From Phycisphaerae bacterium (GTDB lineage: Bacteria > Planctomycetota > Phycisphaerae > Phycisphaerales > UBA1924), in NCBI GenBank assembly GCA_016794945.1, contig JAEUIX010000066.1, positions 1-15,687 on the forward strand: a stretch of 15,687 bases of DNA. The letters are read 5' to 3'. A model generated the notes under the pieces. That model made no database searches. It was not told the DNA's origin and was given only the letters and a program-made list of their open reading frames with translations. Shown one piece after another: positions 1-6,188 of the stretch (position 1 is the first letter of the stretch; each line of letters opens with the position of its first letter). The translations under genes were made by a program, and so were the position numbers.

Positions 1-389
1 GTGTGCGGCTCGTACGGGCCGACCATGCAGTACCGCTCGCCCCAGCGCTCCACCATCGTCGGCGCCTTGGAACGCACCACCTGGTAGATGCCGCCGACCT
101 GGTTGCACACCTCCCAGGCGAACTCCAGCAGAATGCCCGACGGGCCGGCGCCCCCCTCGACCGTCGGGCCCGGAGCTTCGCCTCCGCCCTGGCCCGCCGA
201 CGCGGGCTGCGCCGACGGCTCGGGCGACTGCGTGATCGACTGCGGCTGCGCGCCGGGTCCGGGCGGCGCCGCCACCGCCGGCGCCGGCACCGTCACGGGG
301 AGGTTTGTCACCGGCGGCACAGTCACCGGGGCCACGGGCGCGCCGGGACGCGGCGGAACGGGCGGCTTGCCGGCGGGACGCTTGGCCAT
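1..389 (-). CDS. GT3-family glycogen synthase, N-terminal part (cut by window edge)
   Basis: The minus-strand frame from ATG at 389 is open to the window edge, giving 129 visible residues. Residues 1-84 are a Pro/Ala/Gly-rich, low-complexity extension. From about residue 86 the protein reads LLEFAWEVCNQVGGIY, then RSKAP and ERYCMVGPYEPH. This is the diagnostic start of glycosyltransferase family 3 glycogen synthases (animal and fungal GYS type, also found in some bacteria), which normally use UDP-glucose to extend alpha-1,4-glucan. The usual motif is N-K/R-VGGIY; here the basic residue is Gln (residue 97). Start choice: ATG 389 sits 6 nt downstream of a good promoter, so the long extension seems to be really translated. 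It lies 51 bp downstream of the corC-like gene on the same strand but has its own promoter. Catalytic residues and the C-terminus lie outside the window. The family call is firm; activity cannot be judged. Confidence 0.85.
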   Translation of the reverse strand, partial: MAKRPAGKPPVPPRPGAPVAPVTVPPVTNLPVTVPAPAVAAPPGPGAQPQSITQSPEPSAQPASAGQGGGEAPGPTVEGGAGPSGILLEFAWEVCNQVGGIYQVVRSKAPTMVERWGERYCMVGPYEPH

Positions 390-395
390 GCGGCA

Positions 396-424
396 AATGT
401 ACCCGCACGGCGCGTTCCGCGCAA
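396..424 (-). promoter_or_regulatory. Predicted leaderless promoter of the glycogen synthase gene
   Basis: On the minus strand, TTGCGC (424-419) is followed by a 17-bp spacer and TACATT (401-396), with 6 nt left before the ATG at 389. A start site 6-7 nt after the -10 would place the first transcribed base at or next to the ATG. No Shine-Dalgarno sequence is visible. The promoter lies in the short gap after the corC-like gene, so the two genes may be transcribed both together and separately. Confidence 0.6.
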
Positions 425-440
425 CGCGCACCGCCCCGGC

Positions 441-1745
441 TCAGGTTCCCGCCTTGGGCGGAGTCACCATGACCTGGTCGATGCGCGTGCCGTCCATGTC
501 CACCACTTCCAGCTCGTAGCCGCGCCAGGCAACCTTCTCCCCTTCGATCGGGATGTGGCCCATGAGCGCCAGCACCAGGCCGCCGACGGTGCTGGCATCG
601 GAGACGTCCTGCGCCGGGTCGGCGGCCAGGGCGAGCCGCGCGGCCATTTCGTGCAGGGGCAACGCGCCGTCCATGAGCCACGAACCGTCGGCCCGGCGCA
701 CGGCCTTGGGCGGCGGCGCCTCGCCGCGCCGACTGAGGTCGCCGACCAGCGCCGCGAGCACGTCGTTGAGGGTGATGAGCCCCTGGGTGCCGCCGTGCTC
801 ATCGACCACGAACGCGACGTGCGTCCTGGACTTCTGGAACTGGTCGAGCAGGCGCAGCGCCGGGGTGCGGTCGGGCACGAACAGCGGTTTCTGGGCGACT
901 TGGGAGACGTCGAAGGTCGCTCCGGCCAGCAGGCCGTAGGCGATCAGGTCCTTGATGTGGACCACGCCGATGAGGTTGTCGAGGTCGCCGTCGCAGACCG
1001 GGAAGTGCGAATAGGGGTTGGTGCCGACGAGCACCTTGAGCATCTCGCTCGACGCGGTGCGGTCGATCCACACCACGTCGGTCCGGGGCACCATGAGGTC
1101 GCGCACGCGCAGGTCGCCCACGCGGAAGACCCGCTGCATGAGCGCGTGCTCCTGGGGCGTGAACACGCCGGTGGTCGCGGCGCGGGACATGAGCGAGCGC
1201 ACGTCCTCTTCCGACACCTCGTCGCTGGCACGCCCCCGCACGCGCAGCACCCGCAGCACCGCGTCGGTGGAGAACGTCAGCACGCGGACCGGCAGGGCGG
1301 CGACCACCGCCAGCAGCTGCAGGGGTCGGCTGATCGTCGAAGCGATCGCCTCGGGGTGCGCCAGGGCCAGCCGCTTGGGCACCAGCTCTCCCAGCACCAG
1401 CGAGAAGTACGTGATCAGCAGCACCACGATGACCAGCGCGATGGGATCGGCCGACGGGCCGAGCCCCGGGAACCAGCGTCGCAGCAGGTCCTCCAGCGGC
1501 TGCGAGAGCTGCGCCTCGCCGAACGCGCCGGCCAGGATGCCGATCAGCGTGATCCCGAACTGAACCGTCGAGAGGAACCGCGTCGGCTCACGGGCGAGCG
1601 TCAGCGCGGCGGCGGCGCCGCGGCTGCCGCGAGCGGCGGCCTGCTGGAGCCGAGACTGGCGGCTGGTCATCATCGCCAGCTCCGCCATGGCCAGGATGCC
1701 GTTGAGCACGAGCAGCACGCTCAGCACGATCAGGGGCGTCGCCAT
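441..1745 (-). CDS. CNNM/CBS-domain membrane protein, CorC/HlyC family
   Basis: The 434-residue protein has the full architecture of the CorC/HlyC ('hemolysin-like', UPF0053) family. The N-terminal CNNM (DUF21) membrane domain covers about 1-185, with hydrophobic helices near 3-25, 60-75, 101-120 and 138-160 and the typical GELVPKR motif at 119-125. A CBS pair follows (about 215-270 and 280-335, including MVPRTD at 218-223 and DEHGGTQGLITLND at 315-328). A C-terminal CorC_HlyC domain covers about 350-430. Members sit in the inner membrane and are linked to Mg2+/Co2+ export or Mg homeostasis, with the CBS pair sensing nucleotide or Mg-ATP. The hemolysin name is historical. The ATG at 1745 starts a hydrophobic segment and is preceded by a -10-like box at the leaderless distance. 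The gene is divergent from the asparaginase gene and upstream of the glycogen synthase gene. The family is sure; the transported ion is not. Confidence 0.92.
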   Translation of the reverse strand: MATPLIVLSVLLVLNGILAMAELAMMTSRQSRLQQAAARGSRGAAAALTLAREPTRFLSTVQFGITLIGILAGAFGEAQLSQPLEDLLRRWFPGLGPSADPIALVIVVLLITYFSLVLGELVPKRLALAHPEAIASTISRPLQLLAVVAALPVRVLTFSTDAVLRVLRVRGRASDEVSEEDVRSLMSRAATTGVFTPQEHALMQRVFRVGDLRVRDLMVPRTDVVWIDRTASSEMLKVLVGTNPYSHFPVCDGDLDNLIGVVHIKDLIAYGLLAGATFDVSQVAQKPLFVPDRTPALRLLDQFQKSRTHVAFVVDEHGGTQGLITLNDVLAALVGDLSRRGEAPPPKAVRRADGSWLMDGALPLHEMAARLALAADPAQDVSDASTVGGLVLALMGHIPIEGEKVAWRGYELEVVDMDGTRIDQVMVTPPKAGT

Positions 1746-1751
1746 GCGGCC

Positions 1752-1757
1752 ATGGTA
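1752..1757 (-). promoter_or_regulatory. -10-like box of the corC-like gene, leaderless spacing
   Basis: TACCAT on the minus strand (1757-1752) ends 6 nt before the ATG at 1745. No convincing -35 hexamer is seen at 16-19 bp. The spacing matches that at five other genes in this window, which is the main support. It shares a 65-bp intergenic gap with the divergent promoter of the asparaginase gene. Confidence 0.45.
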
Positions 1758-1786
1758 CGGGAATCCGCCTCCGGGCCGCGGTTCGG

Positions 1787-1806
1787 TAGACTGCCGGCCG
1801 AGGTGG
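1787..1806 (+). promoter_or_regulatory. -10 box and Shine-Dalgarno sequence of the iaaA-cphB unit
   Basis: TAGACT at 1787-1792 is a -10-like box. A start site near 1799 would give a leader of about 12 nt. GAGGTGG at 1800-1806 is a plausible ribosome binding site 4 nt before the ATG at 1811. Unlike several neighbours, this gene would not be leaderless. No clear -35 is seen. Confidence 0.4.
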
Positions 1807-1810
1807 CCAC

Positions 1811-2827
1811 ATGACTTGCCTTGGTTCCTTCGCGTCGGGTCTCATGCTGCTGATTCCGTTGCTGGCGCTGTCCGCGTGCGCCCACCAGCGCGCCGCGCCG
1901 GCGCCGGAAGGGTCGTGGTCCATCGTGATCCACGGCGGCGCGGGCACGCTCGACCGCACCGCCCCCGAAGCGGAGCTCGACGCCTACCGCGCGTCGCTCC
2001 GGGCAGCGCTGCAGGAGGGGCGCGACCGCCTGGCCCGGGGCCAGAGCGCCCTGGACGTGTGCGAGGCGGTCGTCCGGATCCTGGAAGACGATCCCCGCTT
2101 CAACGCCGGGCGCGGCGCGGTGTTCAACGAGCGCGGCGGGCACGAACTCGACGCGTCGATCATGGACGGCTCGACCCTGCGGTGCGGGGCCGTCGCCGGC
2201 GTTCGCACCGTCAAGAACCCCGTCTCGCTGGCGCGATTGGTGATGGACAGGACTCGGCACGTGCTGCTGATGGGCGACGGCGCCGAGGAGTTCGCCGGGA
2301 CCGTCGGCGTCGAGCGCGTGCCCAACAGCTACTTCGACACCGAACACCGCCGGAGGATCCTCGAGGAGGTCCTCCGCGAACGCTCCCGCAGCGACGGCGG
2401 CGCAGCACGCCCCGCCTCCGCTTACGGCACCGTGGGGTGCGTGGTGCGCGACGCCAGGGGCAACCTCGCGGCGGCCACGAGCACCGGCGGCATGACCGCG
2501 AAGAAGTTCGGCCGGGTGGGCGACTCGCCGATCATCGGCGCCGGGAACTACGCCGACGCGTTCGCCGCCGTGAGTTGCACCGGCACCGGCGAGGAGTTCA
2601 TCCGGCACGGCGTGGCACGCTCGATCGCGGCGCGGATGCAGTTCGGCGGGCAGAGCCTCGAACAGGCGGCGCGGGCGGTGGTCTTCAGGACGCTCAAGAA
2701 GGACGACGGCGGGATCATCGCCGTCGACCGGGCGGGCAACATGGTGGCGCTGTACAACTCCGAGGGGATGTACCGCGGAATGGCCGACTCGTCCGGGCGG
2801 TTCGAGGTCCGGATCTTCGAGGAGTAG
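1811..2827 (+). CDS. iaaA: Isoaspartyl peptidase / plant-type L-asparaginase, lipoprotein
   Basis: The 338-residue protein belongs to the Ntn-hydrolase (asparaginase 2, T2) family, which hydrolyses beta-aspartyl dipeptides and asparagine. A lipoprotein signal ends in LSAC (lipid-carrying Cys23), so the enzyme is exported and anchored, not cytosolic. The family signature IHGGAGTLDR spans 40-49, and FNAGRGAVFNERG lies at 97-109. The precursor is expected to cleave itself between Gly206 and Thr207 (YGTVGCVVRD); Thr207 becomes the N-terminal nucleophile. The second conserved Thr is in STGG (about 224-227), and GTGEEFIR (257-264) forms the substrate pocket. Only 3 nt separate it from the cyanophycinase gene. 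Such enzymes cleave beta-Asp-Arg, the product of cyanophycinase, so the pair makes a complete cyanophycin degradation route. Glycosylasparaginase activity is a less likely alternative. Confidence 0.9.
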   Translation: MTCLGSFASGLMLLIPLLALSACAHQRAAPAPEGSWSIVIHGGAGTLDRTAPEAELDAYRASLRAALQEGRDRLARGQSALDVCEAVVRILEDDPRFNAGRGAVFNERGGHELDASIMDGSTLRCGAVAGVRTVKNPVSLARLVMDRTRHVLLMGDGAEEFAGTVGVERVPNSYFDTEHRRRILEEVLRERSRSDGGAARPASAYGTVGCVVRDARGNLAAATSTGGMTAKKFGRVGDSPIIGAGNYADAFAAVSCTGTGEEFIRHGVARSIAARMQFGGQSLEQAARAVVFRTLKKDDGGIIAVDRAGNMVALYNSEGMYRGMADSSGRFEVRIFEE

Positions 2828-2830
2828 CGC

Positions 2831-3973
2831 ATGACCGGTCGGTGGATGGCGATTCTTGCGGCGCTGATCGGCGCCTGCTCCCTGGTCGGGTGTGCTTCGA
2901 CGCCGCCGGCCGATCGGGCGGGAACGCTTCTGGTGATCGGCGGCGGGCTCGACGACGACAACAAGCCGGTGTACGAGCGCTTCGCCGAACTGGCCAGGCG
3001 GGCCGGTCCGCCCCGGATCGTGATCGCGACGGCGGCCAGCGGCGACCAGGACGCCGCGGCCAAGGGCAAGGTGGAATCGCTCGGCTCGTGGTGCCCGGGC
3101 GCGCGGGTGGACGTGATCCGCCGCGAGACGCCGACGGCCGAGACCGTGGCGCTGATCGACGGCGCGACGGCCATGTTCTTCACTGGGGGCGATCAGAAGC
3201 GGATCGTGGACCGCTACCGGCCTGGCGGGGCGGAGACGGACGAGTCGCGTGCGATCCGGAGGCTGCTGGCCCGGGGCGGGGTGATCGCCGGGACGAGCGC
3301 CGGGGCGGCGATGATGAGCGATGTGATGTTCCACACGGGCCGCAGCGCCGAGGCGCTGGGCATCCGCACGACCCGTGCGTCGGCGGGCCCCGACGACGAT
3401 CCGGATCAGCGCGGGCAGCCACAGCTGGGGCCGCAGATCGGCCCCGGGATGGCGCTGGTGCCCTGGGTCTTCACGGATTCGCATTTCTTCGAGCGCAACA
3501 GGGTGGGGCGGCTGGTGGCGGCCCTGGAGCAGACGGGCCAGCGATTGGGCCTGGGCGTGGGCGAGGACGCGTGCGTGGAGATCGACCTGTCCAGCGGCGA
3601 ACTGGTCGGCACGAGCGTGGCCGAGTCGCTGCTGGTGGACGTCGGGGCGCTGCGCCGCGACGGCCTGACGCGGAGCGGCGCCCGCGCGCTGGTGATCCGC
3701 CAGGGCTCGCGGGTGTCGTTGCCGATGCGCCTGGCGACCGCACCGCAGGCGACGCCGGCCCGGCCGCCCGGCCCGGCGCAGGATGTGCCGGTGGTCGAGC
3801 CGGGACAGAACCGTCAGTTGGCCAGTTGGCGGTTGTTCACGCGTGCGGCCGTGGCGGGCGGCGGCGCCCGGGTGCTGCGGCTCGACGGCTGGCTGATCGA
3901 GGCGTGGCCGGCCGGCGACGGCGAGTCGGTCTTCACCGTGGGCCCGGTGTCGGCGCCAATGTCGTCGCAGTGA
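2831..3973 (+). CDS. cphB: Cyanophycinase, lipoprotein (peptidase S51)
   Basis: The 380-residue protein degrades cyanophycin (multi-L-arginyl-poly-L-aspartate) to beta-Asp-Arg dipeptides. A lipobox LVGC (Cys21) follows an N-terminal hydrophobic segment, placing it outside the cytoplasm. S51 hallmarks are LLVIGGG (33-39), FFTGGDQ (116-122), the nucleophile elbow GTSAGA (154-159, Ser156), TDSHFFERNRVGRL (215-228, His218) and GVGEDACVEID (242-252, Glu245). The predicted triad is Ser156, His218, Glu245. The His-Glu spacing of 27 is the same as in Synechocystis CphB (His174, Glu201), while the Ser-His distance is 20 residues longer. The C-terminal part, from about residue 285, has no counterpart in the 271-residue CphB. 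Translation is probably coupled to iaaA: GAGGAG at 2819-2824 overlaps the end of iaaA, 6 nt before this ATG. No cyanophycin synthetase is in the window, so scavenging of external cyanophycin is inferred. Confidence 0.88.
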   Translation: MTGRWMAILAALIGACSLVGCASTPPADRAGTLLVIGGGLDDDNKPVYERFAELARRAGPPRIVIATAASGDQDAAAKGKVESLGSWCPGARVDVIRRETPTAETVALIDGATAMFFTGGDQKRIVDRYRPGGAETDESRAIRRLLARGGVIAGTSAGAAMMSDVMFHTGRSAEALGIRTTRASAGPDDDPDQRGQPQLGPQIGPGMALVPWVFTDSHFFERNRVGRLVAALEQTGQRLGLGVGEDACVEIDLSSGELVGTSVAESLLVDVGALRRDGLTRSGARALVIRQGSRVSLPMRLATAPQATPARPPGPAQDVPVVEPGQNRQLASWRLFTRAAVAGGGARVLRLDGWLIEAWPAGDGESVFTVGPVSAPMSSQ

Positions 3974-4006
3974 AGTGCAACGCTGGGCGCGCGGACCCGC
4001 GTTTGC

Positions 4007-4012
4007 TATTCT
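4007..4012 (+). promoter_or_regulatory. -10 box of nrfHA, leaderless spacing
   Basis: TATTCT (4007-4012) sits in a small AT-rich island and ends 6 nt before the nrfH ATG at 4019. No Shine-Dalgarno sequence precedes nrfH and no clear -35 is visible. The 45-bp gap after cphB holds no terminator-like hairpin, so readthrough from the iaaA-cphB unit is possible. No FNR-like or NarL-like site was recognised. Confidence 0.5.
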
Positions 4013-4018
4013 GAGCCG

Positions 4019-4537
4019 ATGGGCAGCGGACGGCTCGGCACCGGACAGAAGGCGGCGCTCGGCGGAGGAGGACTCGCGGCCGCGGCGGTGCTCGGCGCGC
4101 TGGTCGGCGCGTTCGGGGGCGCGGCGGGGTACACCGCCCGGTACGCCGAGGCGACTTCGTACCTGTCGGACGATCCCAAGGCCTGCATCAACTGCCACAT
4201 CATGAACGACCAGTACAACGGCTGGTCGAGCTCCACGCACGCGACGCGTGCCACGTGCAACGACTGCCACGTGCCGCACGACTCGGTCATCAGCAAGTAC
4301 ATGGTCAAGGCCGAGCACGGGTACCGGCACTCCAAGGGCTTCACGTTCCAGGACTTCCACGAGCCGATCCGCATCACCGAGTCGAGCCGGTCGGTGGTGG
4401 TGGACAACTGCGTGCGCTGCCACGAGGCCCTGACGAGCGAGATCCGGCTGACGGCCGGGGGGTTCGGGCACGGGCCGAGCGGGGGACTCGACTGCATCCA
4501 CTGTCACGCGAGCGTCGCGCACGGGCCGACGCGCTAG
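4019..4537 (+). CDS. nrfH: NrfH, tetraheme quinol dehydrogenase of nitrite reductase
   Basis: The 172-residue NapC/NirT-family cytochrome c takes electrons from menaquinol and passes them to NrfA. A single N-terminal membrane segment covers about residues 12-38. Four heme-binding motifs follow: CINCH (56-60), CNDCH (80-84), CVRCH (131-135) and CIHCH (159-163). The first is part of the NrfH signature CxxCHxM (Met62), where Met ligates heme 1 in the Desulfovibrio vulgaris enzyme. Length and heme number agree with known NrfH (about 160 residues, four hemes) and rule out the pentaheme TorC type. The hemes face the periplasmic side. The start follows a -10 box directly. nrfA begins 20 bp downstream, which is the standard nrfHA order and strongly supports the call. 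Confidence 0.94.
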   Translation: MGSGRLGTGQKAALGGGGLAAAAVLGALVGAFGGAAGYTARYAEATSYLSDDPKACINCHIMNDQYNGWSSSTHATRATCNDCHVPHDSVISKYMVKAEHGYRHSKGFTFQDFHEPIRITESSRSVVVDNCVRCHEALTSEIRLTAGGFGHGPSGGLDCIHCHASVAHGPTR

Positions 4538-4557
4538 CCGATCGAAGGAGCCGGGCG

Positions 4558-6132
4558 ATGAATCAACGGCGGACGGCGTACAGGTCGGCGCGGGGCTCGG
4601 CATCGAGGGCGGCGGTGTTCTGGATCGCGGCGGTGGTCTTCGGCGCGGGCACGGTGCTGGCGATGATGCTCTACGCCAACATCAACCAGCGCAAGCTCGA
4701 GGCCCAGAGCACCGTGCTGAAGATCGCGAACATCACCGAGCAGACGATCGACCCCGCCGAATGGGGCAAGAACTTCCCGCGCCAGTACGACGGGTACATC
4801 CGCACGGCCGACAACTCGCTCGCCCGGTTCCGCTGGAGCGAGGGCCGCCCGCCGGAGGATGCGACGCACCCGGACGTGAAGCCGGGCGACCCCAACTCCA
4901 AGAAGGCCGAGTCGAAACTCGCCAGCGACCCGCGCCTGCGCACGATCTTCAACGGGTACGCGTTCGCCATCGACTACCGCGAGCGGCGCGGGCACGCGTT
5001 CATGCTGTTCGACCAGCGCGAGACCGAGCGCGTCAAGCAGCGGCCGCAGCCCGGCGCGTGCCTGAACTGCCACGCCTCCAATGTCGTCGCGTACCGCGAG
5101 GCGGGCATCAAGCAGGGAGCGCCGGGAGACCTGACCGACCCGCTCACCAGCGCCAACGGGCAGAAGCAGCTGTTCGCCGGCTGGGAGCACGTCAACCCCA
5201 TGACCTATGCGGACGCGACCAAGCTGGTCAATCACCCCGTGACCTGCCTGGACTGTCACGATCCCAAGACCATGGGCCTGCGCATCACGCGCCCGGCGTT
5301 CATCGAGGGCATCGCCAACCTGGCCCGATCCGACGACCCGGTGCCGCACATGCCCAGCATCGAGCGCTGGCGCAAGGGCGACCGCGCCGCGCCGTACAAC
5401 CCGAACGACCTGGCCAGCCGCCAGGAGATGCGCTCGATGTCGTGCGGGCAGTGCCACGTCGAGTACTACTTCAAGGGCGACGCCAAGCGCCTGACCTTCC
5501 CGTGGCACAAGGGCCTCAAGATGGACCAGGCCGAGGCGTACTACGACGAGGTCGGGTGGAAGGACTGGGTGCACGCCGATTCGGGCGCTCCGGTGATCAA
5601 GGCCCAGCACCCGGAGTTCGAACTCTGGAGCCAGGGCGTGCACGCCCGAAGCGGCGTGAGCTGCGCCGACTGCCACATGCCCTACAAGCGCGAGGGCGCG
5701 ATGAAGTACACCGACCACCAGGTGCAGTCGCCCATGGCGCACGTGAACCTGTCGTGCCAGACCTGCCACAACTACACCGAGAGCGAGATCCAGGCCCGGG
5801 TGGACACCATCCAGCAGCGCACCAAGGCGCAGCTGGACCGGGCCGAGATCGCCGTGGTCGAGCTGATCGAGGCCATCAAGGCGGCCAAGGCCGCCGGCGT
5901 GCCGGACGATGCGCTCAAGAGCGCCCGGACGTTCCAGCGCAAGGCCCAGTGGCGCGCCGACTACATGAACGCGGAGAACTCCATGGGCTTCCACGCCCCG
6001 GCCGAGTCGCTGCGCATCCTCGGCGAGGCGATCGACTACGCCCGCCAGGGCATCGCCGAAGTGCTGAGGGTCGCGCCCCGGCCGGCGCGGACCACCGGCA
6101 GCCCGACGGGCGCCAGCTCACCGGCCGACTGA
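4558..6132 (+). CDS. nrfA: NrfA, pentaheme ammonia-forming cytochrome c nitrite reductase
   Basis: The 524-residue protein reduces nitrite to ammonium with six electrons at the periplasmic face. Five heme motifs are present: CLNCH (168-172), CLDCH (230-234), CGQCH (296-300), CADCH (369-373) and CQTCH (400-404). The first is at the place of the CxxCK motif of Escherichia coli NrfA, so the active-site heme is predicted to carry a His ligand instead of Lys, as in some known NrfA clades. Other active-site parts are intact: RET near 159-161, HVEYY after the third motif (Tyr and calcium-ligand Glu), KAQHPE near 346-351 (Lys, Gln and catalytic His) and GVHARSGVSCADCH. The N-terminus has a hydrophobic helix (about 18-40) without a lipobox or obvious cleavage site, suggesting a membrane anchor. 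The ATG at 4558 has a strong AAGGAG (4545-4550) 7 nt upstream. About 45 residues of Ala/Pro-rich tail follow the core. Confidence 0.95.
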   Translation: MNQRRTAYRSARGSASRAAVFWIAAVVFGAGTVLAMMLYANINQRKLEAQSTVLKIANITEQTIDPAEWGKNFPRQYDGYIRTADNSLARFRWSEGRPPEDATHPDVKPGDPNSKKAESKLASDPRLRTIFNGYAFAIDYRERRGHAFMLFDQRETERVKQRPQPGACLNCHASNVVAYREAGIKQGAPGDLTDPLTSANGQKQLFAGWEHVNPMTYADATKLVNHPVTCLDCHDPKTMGLRITRPAFIEGIANLARSDDPVPHMPSIERWRKGDRAAPYNPNDLASRQEMRSMSCGQCHVEYYFKGDAKRLTFPWHKGLKMDQAEAYYDEVGWKDWVHADSGAPVIKAQHPEFELWSQGVHARSGVSCADCHMPYKREGAMKYTDHQVQSPMAHVNLSCQTCHNYTESEIQARVDTIQQRTKAQLDRAEIAVVELIEAIKAAKAAGVPDDALKSARTFQRKAQWRADYMNAENSMGFHAPAESLRILGEAIDYARQGIAEVLRVAPRPARTTGSPTGASSPAD

Positions 6133-6188
6133 ACGATCCCGACTGAACGTGGCGGGCGCGACGGCCGGCCGGTCATTCCCCCGTCGAC

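Noticed and set aside
1730..4603. Very long open frame (957 codons) on the minus strand across iaaA, cphB and nrfH
   Set aside because: Arg/His/Ala/Pro-rich composition without domains; it is the antisense of three well-supported genes, as expected in GC-rich DNA. The same holds for 4534-5994, 7601-9340 and 10864-12123 on the minus strand.
4255..6132. Alternative nrfA start far upstream, inside nrfH in the nrfA frame
   Set aside because: It would add about 100 Arg-rich residues before the membrane segment. ATG 4558 has a strong AAGGAG and starts the anchor helix properly.
1811..6132. iaaA-cphB-nrfHA as one coordinated nitrogen operon
   Set aside because: nrfH has its own -10 box and the chemistry is not directly linked. 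Co-transcription by readthrough is possible, but the sequence does not show it.
6162..6171. CGGCCGGCCG palindrome in the nrfA/SH3-protein convergent gap as terminator
   Set aside because: A self-palindrome with no room for a loop and no T-run; such strings are common by chance at this base composition.
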